DNA of 64,000 nucleotides from Paenibacillus thalictri (GTDB taxonomy: Bacteria; Bacillota; Bacilli; Paenibacillales; NBRC-103111), in assembly GCF_004307995.1 (NCBI RefSeq), contig NZ_SIRE01000036.1, forward strand, positions 1 through 64,000, read 5' to 3'. Under the pieces are notes generated by a model. The model had not been told where the DNA came from and did no database searches. It saw nothing but the letters and a program-made list of their open reading frames with translations. The position numbers were made by a program, and so were the translations under genes. This document shows, piece after piece, positions 25,412-33,909 of this stretch (its first letter is position 1; the number at the start of each line of letters is the position of its first letter).

Positions 25412-26149
25412 CTAATTCAACTTCTTGACTGTCAACTGAATGGTTTCCATAGCGACCAGAGCCTCGCGAATTTCTTTTGGCATCTGAATTTCTAAATGTA
25501 CGCCATTGAACCGGATCATCACTTCAATTGCGTATAATGGCAACAAAGCATCAACTATCGCCATAAAACTGAAATTTGCAGTTCGCAAGAAAATTTCATT
25601 GTCGCATGTAATGAGAGAAACATAGAAATCATTCGCAGACAGCTTAAATGATGCAGGTAAACGCAGACCATTTGTAGTAATCTTGGCTGAGATAGTTTCG
25701 TAATGTTGAACAGAGAAAGGAAGGGTGGTTGACCACTTTATAACGCTCTCTTGAAGCTTCTGAATGGCTGATGATGTATCATGAATGATTGTATCAGCCA
25801 TTTGTTTCAACAACTCGATAAACTGTGTAAAAGACAACCGTAGAAGGTCACTGCGGAAATATATTTTCTTATGAATCTTATCGAGCAACAGAAGAGGGCC
25901 GGTAGTCAATAATGAATCAAATAACCTGACTTTCCATCCGGTGATTCGCTCGAACCAATTAATCCAGATGGATTGTGTTGAATCATGTTTATTGTCGCTA
26001 ACGACGATAACATATTTGTGATTTCCGTCTATTGAGTCCAACTCAATGATTTCTTTACTTAAACGTGCAGACCATGGTAGCATAGATTTCATTTGTACCA
26101 ATCGTGTCTCAATTACTTCAACGACTACAGGTAGTTGACGATCTTTCAT
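25412..26149 (-). CDS. Hypothetical protein (245 aa)
   Basis: No family is recognised. The protein is soluble and mixed alpha/beta, with a middle helical region. The ATG at 26149 is chosen over a TTG at 26170 because it has AAAGGA upstream, though the spacing of about 12 bases is long. It lies on the same strand as the other element genes, between the structured region and radC. Confidence 0.45.
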   Translation of the reverse strand: MKDRQLPVVVEVIETRLVQMKSMLPWSARLSKEIIELDSIDGNHKYVIVVSDNKHDSTQSIWINWFERITGWKVRLFDSLLTTGPLLLLDKIHKKIYFRSDLLRLSFTQFIELLKQMADTIIHDTSSAIQKLQESVIKWSTTLPFSVQHYETISAKITTNGLRLPASFKLSANDFYVSLITCDNEIFLRTANFSFMAIVDALLPLYAIEVMIRFNGVHLEIQMPKEIREALVAMETIQLTVKKLN

Positions 26150-26239
26150 AGTGAGAATCAATCCTTTCAAAATGTATTTATGGGAATAATATTAAGACGG
26201 TTGATCGAAAGTCATTTGTAAATGGATGGGTGTGTATGG

Positions 26240-26290
26240 TGGATAGCATGGCGATGCCATATTTCAGACAATCGTCGCCATCGCTATCCA
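26240..26290. repeat. Inverted repeat in the radC 3' region
   Basis: TGGATAGCATGGCGA (26240-26254) pairs with TCGCCATCGCTATCCA (26275-26290) with one bulge around a 20-base loop. There is no T-run on either side, so it is not a clear terminator. It may be a protein-binding or RNA-stabilising site. Confidence 0.5.
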
Positions 26291-26340
26291 TCACATCACA
26301 TGTCACAACTGTTTCGATAAGCGATTTTTGTAATGGTTTG

Positions 26341-26946
26341 TCACATTAGCCCTTGCTCTTTCAAACTAAGAAATCGATTATCGCCAATTATGAGAGAGTC
26401 CAAAACCTCAATCCCGACAACTTCCCCAACCTCGACGAGACGTTTTGTTAAAGAAATATCCTCTTGTGAAGGGCTTGGATCGCCGCTTGGGTGATTATGT
26501 GCCAGTAAGATAGAAGCACTGCTTCGTTTTATTGCAGCACGAAATACTTCTCTTGGATGAACAATCGCACTGTTCAAAGTTCCAATAGATATGATGTCTT
26601 TTTGTATCAGATGATTCTTGGTATTTAGATGAAGAAGGCAGAATCGTTCCTGCTGAAGATACCGCAATTCAGGCATTAAATAATCAGCGGCATCTTTCGG
26701 ACTGCGGATGATGAACGGAGAACCGGATGGTATATTTAACCTTCTTGCCAATTGCAGAGCGGCCATGATTTGATGGGCTTTGCGAGGGCCAACGCCTTTG
26801 ATGTTCAGCAATTCTTGCTCCGTAACATCCATCAACTCAGCAAGAGACGGGAAGCGGGAGAATATTTCTTCAATGATATAGGAGCCGGTTTTTTCTGCGA
26901 GTGTTTCAGCGAACAGGGATTTGATTGATGACAACTCATATGAATT
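26341..26946 (-). CDS. radC: RadC-family JAB domain protein
   Basis: The 201-residue protein has an N-terminal helix-hairpin-helix region (IKGVGPRKAHQIMAAL) and a JAB/MPN domain with the complete metal motif HNHPSGDPSPSQED near residue 150. RadC-like proteins are frequent on plasmids and integrative elements; their biochemical role is unsettled. The ATG at 26946 has GGAGG 8 bases upstream. It heads or joins a run of small element genes that continues to 28.5 kb. Confidence 0.8.
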   Translation of the reverse strand, partial: NSYELSSIKSLFAETLAEKTGSYIIEEIFSRFPSLAELMDVTEQELLNIKGVGPRKAHQIMAALQLARRLNIPSGSPFIIRSPKDAADYLMPELRYLQQERFCLLHLNTKNHLIQKDIISIGTLNSAIVHPREVFRAAIKRSSASILLAHNHPSGDPSPSQEDISLTKRLVEVGEVVGIEVLDSLIIGDNRFLSLKEQGLM

Positions 26947-27065
26947 CATTTGGGCAGCCTCCATTAATAAATGCAAAAAAGAGAAGCCGCGGCGACTCCT
27001 CCAGTTGCAAGATTTGGTGAAATTGGATAATATAAATACAATGTTATTTTTTCTTAGTCGCTCCG

Positions 27066-27245
27066 TTATCGGGCGGCTTTTTCTTTTTGTAGACTGTCGA
27101 TATCAAGCTGAATTAGTGCAGTACGGACTAGAATCTGACAATAGGTCTTCCCTTCTTCCGTATGAAGTGGGGCATCTTTATCCATCGACTTCATCAATGA
27201 TCGCAGAAAGCTTCTTTTCTTCATTAGTTCATGCATCTTTGCCAT
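27066..27245 (-). CDS. Small hypothetical protein (59 aa)
   Basis: The basic N-terminus (MAKMHELMKKRSFLRSLMKS) is followed by an acidic helix. A near-perfect GGAGGTGAT lies 5-6 bases before the ATG at 27245, which is the main evidence that it is real. Its family is not recognised. Confidence 0.55.
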   Translation of the reverse strand: MAKMHELMKKRSFLRSLMKSMDKDAPLHTEEGKTYCQILVRTALIQLDIDSLQKEKAAR

Positions 27246-27342
27246 GCTTATCACCTCCCTTCATACAATGGAACTTAATCCCAATAAGCGTTATACTGCA
27301 GCACATCACAAGCACCGTCTGATCGATGTCAAACAACGTCGC

Positions 27343-27513
27343 CTACCTTCGGATTTGAGCGGTAAAACTGATAAGAACAGTAACCTTCGAGTTCTGCAAT
27401 GCGACGACAGCATACTTTTCAGCGTCAATCGGAACGCTGTAAATGTATCCTTTTTGCTCACAGAATCCGAGATACTGCTTCTGGCTGTTGCATTTGAATG
27501 TTTGAAAGTTCAT
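27343..27513 (-). CDS. Small hypothetical protein (56 aa)
   Basis: The frame begins MNFQTFKCNSQKQYLGF and is followed by a beta-rich segment. A GGAGGTAGG site lies about 10-13 bases upstream of the ATG at 27513, which is a little far. Its frame overlaps no other good candidate in this strand. It belongs with the neighbouring small element genes and is not otherwise recognised. Confidence 0.4.
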   Translation of the reverse strand: MNFQTFKCNSQKQYLGFCEQKGYIYSVPIDAEKYAVVALQNSKVTVLISFTAQIRR

Positions 27514-27559
27514 TGTGGATTCGCCTACCTCCATGACTCTACTGAAATAGAACAATGTA

Positions 27560-27784
27560 TCAACCTTTTGTTTTTGCAACCTGCATCTGATGCCGTTGTA
27601 ACTGTTGTGGAAACTCCCGATGAAAGTATGCCGTCATCCATCGAGCCGCTGTACTATCATCAACCTGATAAATCCGACGACAATATGAGTACAGCAATAT
27701 GCCCGCCATACGAATGCCGCCGTTCATCACAAGTTGTTTCAAGACAGTTGTTAATTCCTCAGGCAATCCGCATTTTTCAACCAT
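27560..27784 (-). CDS. Small hypothetical protein (74 aa)
   Basis: An excellent AAAGGAGGTGAG site lies just before the ATG at 27784. The sequence begins MVEKCGLPEELTTVLKQLV and is helical. No family is recognised. A long plus-strand frame opposite (27244-27870) has no site and is a shadow. Confidence 0.55.
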   Translation of the reverse strand: MVEKCGLPEELTTVLKQLVMNGGIRMAGILLYSYCRRIYQVDDSTAARWMTAYFHREFPQQLQRHQMQVAKTKG

Positions 27785-27989
27785 GTGCTCACCTCCTTTC
27801 ACTGCTCCGGTTAATCTCACAACCGATGAATTTATCACTGTCAAATGCAAACACAAATAACCCGCTTTAATGCAAGCAGGCAGTAACGGTTTATCGATAG
27901 ACTAAAAACTAGGATTTCAATCGTACGGCAAACCTGAGACAATTCAACTGCTCACATACCAACTCTCAAAATGTATCGCGACCAATCGC

Positions 27990-28484
27990 CTACAACAGCG
28001 GCAAAACAGCAACACGAATCTCATACTGCATGTGCCAGCCTGCTTCTTCCAATTCAGCTACCATTTTGTCGTAATCGATGAAACGCGTTATACCGGCAGG
28101 AACGCAGCCGTAATATCCTAACCGCACCAATTCATCAGCAACATCACGAAGACTACCCACATCGTAGTACACAACGTAATGTCCGCCTTTCAAGATGTGA
28201 ATTACTTGATCCACGCCTTCAGTACACCCGCACAACGCATATACAAGCCGATAATCATATTGACCGAGCACAGCGGCGGCATCATTGATTGCAAATACAT
28301 CATCGTATCTATCAATGATGAATGGAGCATCGAAATCGACTATCAGGCATTTTGTATCGTTATCTTCAATGCGTTGCATAGCCTGTTCCAATTCATCCCG
28401 ACTCACGGGAAGAGTCAGCCATGTTCCCTCTATAGTTGTCCGACCGCATGTTCTTTCTTTTGCCAAGCAAATCCTAATCTGCAT
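27990..28484 (-). CDS. ardA: ArdA-like antirestriction protein
   Basis: The first 75 residues follow the ArdA plan: GTWLTLPVSRDELEQAMQRI, then CLIVDFDAPFIIDRYDDVF and an INDAAAVL helix. ArdA proteins are DNA mimics that block type I restriction when mobile DNA enters a new host, and they are usually acidic, as here. The C-terminal part keeps the AGI...FIDYDKMVAELEEAGW element. GGAGGAG lies about 7 bases before the ATG. It supports the view that this block is, or was, a transferable element. Confidence 0.65.
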   Translation of the reverse strand: MQIRICLAKERTCGRTTIEGTWLTLPVSRDELEQAMQRIEDNDTKCLIVDFDAPFIIDRYDDVFAINDAAAVLGQYDYRLVYALCGCTEGVDQVIHILKGGHYVVYYDVGSLRDVADELVRLGYYGCVPAGITRFIDYDKMVAELEEAGWHMQYEIRVAVLPLL

Positions 28485-28813
28485 CCAAAATCTCCTCCAT
28501 CAGCAATTTGTACTGCTCTCTCGAACATCACCGCAAACTCAAATACAACGACGATAAGTGTAATATTTTAATTGTTCATCTGTATTCACCTCACTTTCAA
28601 TCAGGACGCCTCTCACCATCCATTTCCTCGCTGTCAAACAAGGTAATAGAAACAAAAAAGGGATGCAACCTGTCTGTTACGACAGATTACATCCCTATTT
28701 GACCCGGGTGGGGCATGAAACGCCAACCGGGGGTACTTCAATTATGTATGGAGGTACCGAGAAAAATTATATATGATTTTTTTGCCATATAGGCAAATTG
28801 AGCAGTATTCATC
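28485..28813. other. Gap between ardA and the XRE regulator
   Basis: It holds the terminator of the XRE gene (28652-28695) and the upstream region of ardA. Short frames here have no clear start; one frame near 28500-28570 lacks an initiation codon with a site. Confidence 0.4.
28652..28695 (-). terminator. Terminator after the XRE regulator gene
   Basis: On the minus strand GGGATG pairs with CATCCC, with an inner CTGTC/GACAG stem, and CTTTTTTG follows. Confidence 0.75.
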
Positions 28814-29182
28814 TCATTGTGACCGTATTCTCCGATCAACCGTATTCGTAAATTCCTGTGTCATTTTTATGATGAAGTCCACATCTTCAACTGGACGATT
28901 GGCGAGTAACGCATTCAAGGATTCGATTTTGGTACGTGTAACGTCTGCACCAGAATGATCTTCAACATCCTCGGTATTTTCGAACAACTGGGCAGGCTTG
29001 ATTCCTAACGCGATAATAATGCGACCCAGCGACTCCAGAGAGATGTTACGACTCGACCTTTCAACATCACTTATATACGTAAAGCTAAGGCCGGATAGTT
29101 CGGCTAATCTTTCCTGTGTCAGTCCTCTGGTTTTCCGAATACTGCGAATTCGTTCACCAACCATTTTTTTGAAATCAAACAT
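28814..29182 (-). CDS. XRE-family transcriptional regulator
   Basis: The 122-residue protein has an N-terminal Cro/CI helix-turn-helix (IRKTRGLTQERLAELSGLSF, then YISDVERSSRN) and an unfamiliar C-terminal region that may bind a ligand or form dimers. The ATG at 29182 with AGAGGTGAT 7 bases upstream is the start. A perfect palindrome just upstream of the start (29193-29211) is the likely operator, so the gene probably represses itself and perhaps the divergent SLH gene. Confidence 0.82.
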   Translation of the reverse strand: MFDFKKMVGERIRSIRKTRGLTQERLAELSGLSFTYISDVERSSRNISLESLGRIIIALGIKPAQLFENTEDVEDHSGADVTRTKIESLNALLANRPVEDVDFIIKMTQEFTNTVDRRIRSQ

Positions 29183-29192
29183 GACGATCACC

Positions 29193-29211
29193 TCTACTAA
29201 AGATTAGTAGA
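29193..29211. promoter_or_regulatory. Palindromic operator of the XRE regulator
   Basis: TCTACTAA and TTAGTAGA form a perfect 8-base palindrome separated by AGA, next to the ribosome binding site of the regulator gene. It is a typical Cro/CI-type half-site pair. Confidence 0.6.
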
Positions 29212-29253
29212 GAATGAATGGGACTCGAATACTATCATCGTTGAAATATAAAC

Positions 29254-29283
29254 TTAACGTATAAGAGTAGTGTGTAGTATAAT
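29254..29283 (+). promoter_or_regulatory. Possible promoter of the SLH-domain gene
   Basis: A perfect TATAAT (29278-29283) lies 18 bases after TTAACG, a weak -35 box. The start of the SLH gene is about 190 bases downstream. Confidence 0.35.
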
Positions 29284-29475
29284 AGTCGCATTGGAATGAA
29301 CTTCCACTTAGTACAACTTACTCAATGAGAGGGTGACTGTATTCAAAAGCACATGGATTGCGTCAGTTACATACAAGGAGATGATTGCTTAACCGGAAAC
29401 AATAAATATGATTTTTCACCGCGACATCATTGTAAATTATTGATTTCACATTCTATACTACTTGGGGGAAACCAC

Positions 29476-31245
29476 ATGAACAAGAAAAAACTTGCATCAG
29501 CACTTATGACGGGTGTACTGACCATTGCATTGACCGGACAAGCGTTATCCGCACCAATTGAGTATGGAGAAGAACTTAAAAATGCACCTCAATCAACCCC
29601 ATATGTGACATTTACCGATTTGCCACAAACGTATTGGGCTTATAATTATATTGCTAACATGGTTCAGAAGAAAGTAATCGAAGGCTACGTAGACAATAAA
29701 TTCAGACCGGAAAATACAATCACGCGAGCTGAATTTGCTACGATCATCGTCAAAGCATCTGGCATCAAACCGGCTAAAGTCAACTACGCTTCATTTAGTG
29801 ATGTTCCTGTTTCCAATTGGGCAAGTCCGTTCGTTGAATCTGTAAAAGACTATATGACCGGCTACCGGCTGGCTAATAGTCAGTATAACTTTAACCCAGA
29901 TACTCCTGCGACCAGAGAGGACATTACCGTTGCCATCGTCAGGTTAAAGGGATACGACACTCGACTTGCCAATCGGGCGGCAGTAGAACCGATGTTCAAG
30001 GATTTCGAGAGTATTAGTGAAAGTGCGAAGGATTATGTTGCAATCGCCGTCAAAGAAGGACTGGTTAGCGGTTACCCCGATGAAACATTCAGAGGACAGG
30101 CAACCATAACTCGGGCAGAGGCATCAGCTTTGCTTTACAGAGCTTTTCTGTATGGGAATGATAATAAGGGAGTCGGAGGGCAAGGAGGCTCTTCCACAAC
30201 GCCTACAGCACCTGTAACGCAACCATCGACGAATCCGCAACCGGCTCCCAAGACAACCACGCCGACAACTACGAACCAATCACAACAACCATCACAAGCG
30301 GCTAAGTTTAGCGTTGATACCCTTGTAGGCGGCACAGGAACGGGTGATGTGGATGGGCCTGTTTATCAGGCAAAGATTAATCAGGTTGACAACATGGTTG
30401 TCGATAAGGACGATAATGTATACGTTCTTGATAGTAGCAAGAAAAAGATTCGTAAGTTTAACAAATCAAACGGAACTCTTGAGACATTCAAGACTATCGA
30501 TAGTCAATTCAATTGGGAGTACTCGCAAGAGGGGAAGAATGTAATTCACTTCGATTACACCAAATTTCAGCCGACCAGGCTTGCTTATAATATCACCAGT
30601 AACAAGTTGTATTTAATGGGAATTACAAAATCCTCTGATAGGGAGTATCGCTACCATCGAAACATTTTCGAGATCAGTCCTTCCGTTCATAGCGTCGTTT
30701 ATAAATTGAATTCTATTGAAACGAGCACTTCAGGATGGATCAGCGATTATAGTAATTTTGTTGCCTTCAGTGATCCCAATACCATGTTCTTCAAAGAAAT
30801 CGGATTTGGTGATTTTATTTACAAAAGCTCTCTTGATAGTCATACATCCGATGTAATCGCAAGTAGAAATGATAAAACAGGTGTTGACCTGAGTGGAGTA
30901 GCAGAAGGCATTATTACAGAAACAGATATCTTCACTTTTGGAACGGGTAATAATACCCTGTCTAAAGTTCATCTCTTCCCGCGTCAAGTTGAGACAATCA
31001 AGACGATCGGCAATATAGAATTCGATACTATCAGTACCAATAAGGGCAAGTTTTATATTTCCAGCGGCACAACCATTTACGAACTAACTACTGATGGAAA
31101 ACTGACAACCTTCATCGACGGCAAAGACTTGACTTACAACGACGGCATCCCCATCAAGAAAATCAGTCAATTGAGCTTCGACAGTCAAGGCAATATCATT
31201 GTGTATGACGACGAAAACAAGGCGATCCGTCGAATTAACTTATAA
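29476..31245 (+). CDS. SLH-domain surface protein with beta-propeller-like C-terminus
   Basis: The 589-residue protein has a signal peptide (MNKKKLASALMTGVLTIAL..., cleavage near ALSA) and three SLH domains (YWAYNYIANMV, NWASPFVESVKDY, AKDYVAIAVKEG, about residues 35-220) that bind secondary cell wall polymers. A Pro/Thr/Gln-rich linker follows at about 230-280, then repeats such as MVVDKDDNVYVLDSS and LSFDSQGNIIVYDDE, typical of NHL-type propellers. The start at 29476 has GGGGGA 7 bases upstream; the earlier in-frame start lacks one. It is the only plus-strand gene in the accessory block and is followed by a zinc-ribbon membrane protein. Confidence 0.85.
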   Translation: MNKKKLASALMTGVLTIALTGQALSAPIEYGEELKNAPQSTPYVTFTDLPQTYWAYNYIANMVQKKVIEGYVDNKFRPENTITRAEFATIIVKASGIKPAKVNYASFSDVPVSNWASPFVESVKDYMTGYRLANSQYNFNPDTPATREDITVAIVRLKGYDTRLANRAAVEPMFKDFESISESAKDYVAIAVKEGLVSGYPDETFRGQATITRAEASALLYRAFLYGNDNKGVGGQGGSSTTPTAPVTQPSTNPQPAPKTTTPTTTNQSQQPSQAAKFSVDTLVGGTGTGDVDGPVYQAKINQVDNMVVDKDDNVYVLDSSKKKIRKFNKSNGTLETFKTIDSQFNWEYSQEGKNVIHFDYTKFQPTRLAYNITSNKLYLMGITKSSDREYRYHRNIFEISPSVHSVVYKLNSIETSTSGWISDYSNFVAFSDPNTMFFKEIGFGDFIYKSSLDSHTSDVIASRNDKTGVDLSGVAEGIITETDIFTFGTGNNTLSKVHLFPRQVETIKTIGNIEFDTISTNKGKFYISSGTTIYELTTDGKLTTFIDGKDLTYNDGIPIKKISQLSFDSQGNIIVYDDENKAIRRINL

Positions 31246-31257
31246 GGGGCGGAAAGC

Positions 31258-31923
31258 ATGTACTGTCCAAAGTGCGGTAAGGAAGTGCAAAATGACGATA
31301 TCTTTTGCCGTTCGTGCGGAAACCGGATTCAAGTTGAAGCGAATGACATTTCGCAAAGTGCAAGTTCGCCCAATACAAACAACAATATGAATCAAGCTTC
31401 CAGATACAATCAACTGTCGAGTGAGGAACAGGAGTTTCGTACATTTATCGGAAGAAATGCGGATTTTTACCTAAAGAAATGGAAGCTCAGGGATAAAGGA
31501 TGGAACTGGGCGGCTTGTTTCTGTGGATTTCTCTGGTTAGTCTATCGCAAGATGTACCTTAATCTACTGATTGTCTTCCTTGTCCATATTCTTTTAATCC
31601 TCATAGGTTTAGTAATTATTACTTATAGTTCAAGTGAAGCAATAAGTGACCTTTTGCGTAAATTTTTTCCTTTTGCTATATTTTCGATCTCACTTTTTGT
31701 GATTCCACTTGTAATGGGCTTCTTTGGAAACCGCATGTACTACAGCCACGCAAAAGGGAAGATAGAGCATGTAAAATCCAAAATATTAAACGAAGCGGAA
31801 CGTGAAAAACGAATACGTCAGCAAGGCGGCATTGGTGTCGTTGGTTTGCTTCTCACAGTATTCATTACCATGGTCATAGTAGTGTTAGGTGAAATATTGG
31901 ATATATTAGAGATGCTCATGTAG
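31258..31923 (+). CDS. Zinc-ribbon membrane protein (DUF2628-like)
   Basis: The 221-residue protein begins with a zinc ribbon (YCPKCGKEV...FCRSCGNRI) and, after a linker, has a DUF2628-type segment (LRDKGWNWAACFCGFLWLVYRKMY) with two to four membrane helices. The N-terminal zinc ribbon should face the cytoplasm. It starts 12 bases after the SLH gene, so the two are one transcript. Its biochemical role is unknown. Confidence 0.7.
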   Translation: MYCPKCGKEVQNDDIFCRSCGNRIQVEANDISQSASSPNTNNNMNQASRYNQLSSEEQEFRTFIGRNADFYLKKWKLRDKGWNWAACFCGFLWLVYRKMYLNLLIVFLVHILLILIGLVIITYSSSEAISDLLRKFFPFAIFSISLFVIPLVMGFFGNRMYYSHAKGKIEHVKSKILNEAEREKRIRQQGGIGVVGLLLTVFITMVIVVLGEILDILEMLM

Positions 31924-31948
31924 AGTCCATGTAAAAATAATACAGACG

Positions 31949-31988
31949 GATAAGAGTGTCAGTTTAATCGACGCTCTTATCTTTGTTC
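31949..31988 (+). terminator. Terminator after the SLH operon
   Basis: GATAAGAG pairs with CTCTTATC around a long loop and TTTGTTCTT follows on the plus strand. Confidence 0.6.
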
Positions 31989-32510
31989 TTCCAGATAATA
32001 TTTATTCTCATTTGATATTTACAGAGTAGGTTTACAAAATAAAGGATGGTTTCCTTGTTATAGAGTTAATCCTGTGGGATCGCTGAACAATCATTCGTTC
32101 GATGCCTAAATCCATTGTTCATTGGCATGTTTGTTGGTGCAAGGCAAGAATGAACTGAAAAGTAAGAATGTCAGCCCTTTCTCAGAAAAATTGCAGAAAT
32201 CGATAGTCACATCAAGTGGACAGTGTATAGTTCATGGTACGCTGTATCTTTTCTTTTTATTAGCCAACACGCCGGTAGGTGGGGTATCGTACAAAAAACA
32301 CTCTCATCGCTGTAATTAATATTAGCAAAACAAGGAAGAAGATAAACAAGCTGACAAAGAGGAAGCCGGTTACGGGGCGTCGCTTTGGGGACATCAAAAC
32401 TGGTGACGATGGAGCTAACCCCAATGCATAGTGTCCGAAGTTTTATGTATTCAAAGCCAGAACAGCAACAAACCCTTTAGCATCGCGGTTTCATGAACCA
32501 CCATGTATAC
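31989..32510. other. Gap at the end of the accessory block
   Basis: No gene is supported in these 520 bases. A short plus-strand frame at 32122-32319 has no convincing site or family. An inverted tmRNA fragment lies at 32347-32407. Confidence 0.45.
32347..32407 (+). pseudogene. Inverted ssrA (tmRNA) fragment
   Basis: About 60 bases on the plus strand resemble the sense strand of the tmRNA, including AGCCGGTTACGGGGCG and GACATCAAAACTG with small differences. The intact ssrA is on the other strand 200 bases to the right. This is therefore a third, inverted piece of ssrA beside the original. Confidence 0.6.
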
Positions 32511-32546
32511 AAAAAACAAAACGACAGCGGCTAATGGCTGTCGTTT
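32511..32546 (-). terminator. Terminator of ssrA
   Basis: AAACGACAGC and GCTGTCGTTT form a 10-bp stem; on the minus strand it is followed by TGTTTTTTG. Confidence 0.85.
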
Positions 32547-32558
32547 CGTTCATTTTAA

Positions 32559-32603
32559 ATGGAGACGAGGGGAGTCGAACCCCTGTCCGAAGATAACGCC
32601 ACA
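32559..32603 (-). repeat. Putative attachment-site repeat (right copy): 3' end of ssrA
   Basis: These 45 bases are identical to 16153-16197. They cover the CCA end, T-arm and adjoining part of the intact tmRNA, so insertion here would leave the gene whole. Confidence 0.6.
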
Positions 32604-32920
32604 TAAGCTTCTACGGGTGTAGTCACAGTTTTGATGTCACCCGAGCGTCGCCCCGTAACCGGCTACGCGTTGGGTCAGCCTGATTGTCTTCTTCCGTTTG
32701 ACCCCAGGCGGAGACCAAACGGCGTATCCCACTAAGGTTGAGCCCCTATCCTAGCACATGGGCGATGCTAAGCAGAAGCACGCTCACAGGTTATTAAGCT
32801 GCGAAAGCGTAGTTTTGTTGTTGTTTGCCATTTAATAGGCGTTAGCGTTGATGAAGCGGACGCTCCCCACTACCCGCTACTCATGCTCGAACTACCCCCG
32901 TCGAATCCAAAAACGTCCCC
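32560..32920 (-). ncRNA. ssrA: Transfer-messenger RNA (tmRNA), intact
   Basis: The 361-base gene begins GGGGACGTTTTTGGATTCGA and ends ...GGTTCGACTCCCC then TCGTCTCCA, which pair as the acceptor stem and T-arm. The tag reading frame starts at GGC and encodes GKQQQNYAFAA followed by two stops, so with the tRNA-loaded Ala the proteolysis tag is AGKQQQNYAFAA. It works with SmpB, encoded just upstream, to free stalled ribosomes. It borders the accessory block on its 3' side. Confidence 0.95.
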
Positions 32921-32980
32921 GAGATAGAAAGAGCATCATAGCTACTGTCGTCATGCCAGCTGCAAATTTGATGCTTACTT

Positions 32981-33008
32981 ATTATATCACAAGTTGAGCC
33001 GCTGTACA
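32981..33008 (-). promoter_or_regulatory. Probable promoter of ssrA
   Basis: On the minus strand TGTACA (33003-33008), 16 bases, then TATAAT (32981-32986). The mature tmRNA starts about 60 bases downstream, which leaves a leader for RNase P processing. Confidence 0.5.
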
Positions 33009-33046
33009 GATCAACCTGATGGCAAACTTGGCAAAAGAAAACCGGA

Positions 33047-33526
33047 TTACCGCGCCACCTTCTGCTTCTCGCGAAGCGCCCGTTGGATATCGCGCTGCGC
33101 ATCCCGCTTTGCTTCCGTTTCGCGTTTGTCGAACTGCTTCTTCCCGCGTCCTAAACCGAGCAGCAACTTCGCATAGCCGTTGCGGATGTACACCTTCAGT
33201 GGCACTAGTGTGTAGCCCTGCTGCTTAGCCAGACCAAGCAGCTTGCTGATTTCCCTCTTCTTCAGCAGCAGCTTTCTGGCCCGCGTAGGATCGCTCGGAT
33301 TGTGGCGATTCCCCTGCTCGAATGGGCTGATATGCATATTGTGGACAAATGCTTCGCCATTACGAATCGTCGAGAAGCTGTCGCCAATGTTCGCTCTGCC
33401 CAAACGCAGCGATTTGATCTCCGTGCCGGTCAGCACCATGCCGCATTCATAGGTTTCTTCGATGAAATAGTCATGGGAAGCCTTTTTATTCTGGGCGAGC
33501 ACCTTGCCATCCGCTTTCTTGACCAT
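33047..33526 (-). CDS. smpB: SmpB, tmRNA-binding protein
   Basis: The 159-residue protein has the family motifs NKKASHDYFIEETYECG, GTEIKSLRLGRAN and a basic C-terminal tail (KRDAQRDIQRALREKQK). It binds tmRNA and guides it into stalled ribosomes. The ATG at 33526 has GAGGGTGG upstream. It sits directly upstream of ssrA on the same strand, as in Bacillus. Confidence 0.96.
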   Translation of the reverse strand: MVKKADGKVLAQNKKASHDYFIEETYECGMVLTGTEIKSLRLGRANIGDSFSTIRNGEAFVHNMHISPFEQGNRHNPSDPTRARKLLLKKREISKLLGLAKQQGYTLVPLKVYIRNGYAKLLLGLGRGKKQFDKRETEAKRDAQRDIQRALREKQKVAR

Positions 33527-33544
33527 GAAACCACCCTCAATCAA

Positions 33545-33909
33545 GTCAAATTTGGATTGGAGTAAATTGTATCAACTGCCGCCCAATAAATCAAGCTCTT
33601 ACGCCGGACAATTTCATTATAAAAAAAGACTCAATGGCCAAGCCTTGCACGGCGCGTACATTTGGAAGTCATCGGCTTCGGGCAACGGCCGGCAACGATA
33701 CGAGAGTATCGCATGGCGGTGGTCGGACCACGACTCACTGCAGTTACCATAATACGAAGCAGCACCATATTATTTCGATAGAACTCTAGATGCAAACCAG
33801 TGGCCGCAATCGATTGAGAATATCCCGGATCGGATTGAATTAATTGAGATTCTTCCGACAACCTTCCAGCCACCAGTAGATCGTTCTTTAAATCCTGTAA
33901 CTCAAACCC
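33545..33909. other. Gap between rnr and smpB
   Basis: No gene is supported in these 365 bases. Two short palindromes (GATACGAGAGTATCG and GTGGTCGGACCAC) are visible but no T-run follows them. Short frames on both strands overlap each other and have no sites. Confidence 0.5.

Noticed and set aside
27244..27870. 208-residue plus-strand frame across the small genes near radC
   Set aside because: The minus-strand small frames it overlaps have near-perfect ribosome sites, and this frame has none.
1..33000. Prophage
   Set aside because: No capsid, tail, portal, terminase or lysis genes are seen; recombinases, RadC and ArdA fit an integrative element better.
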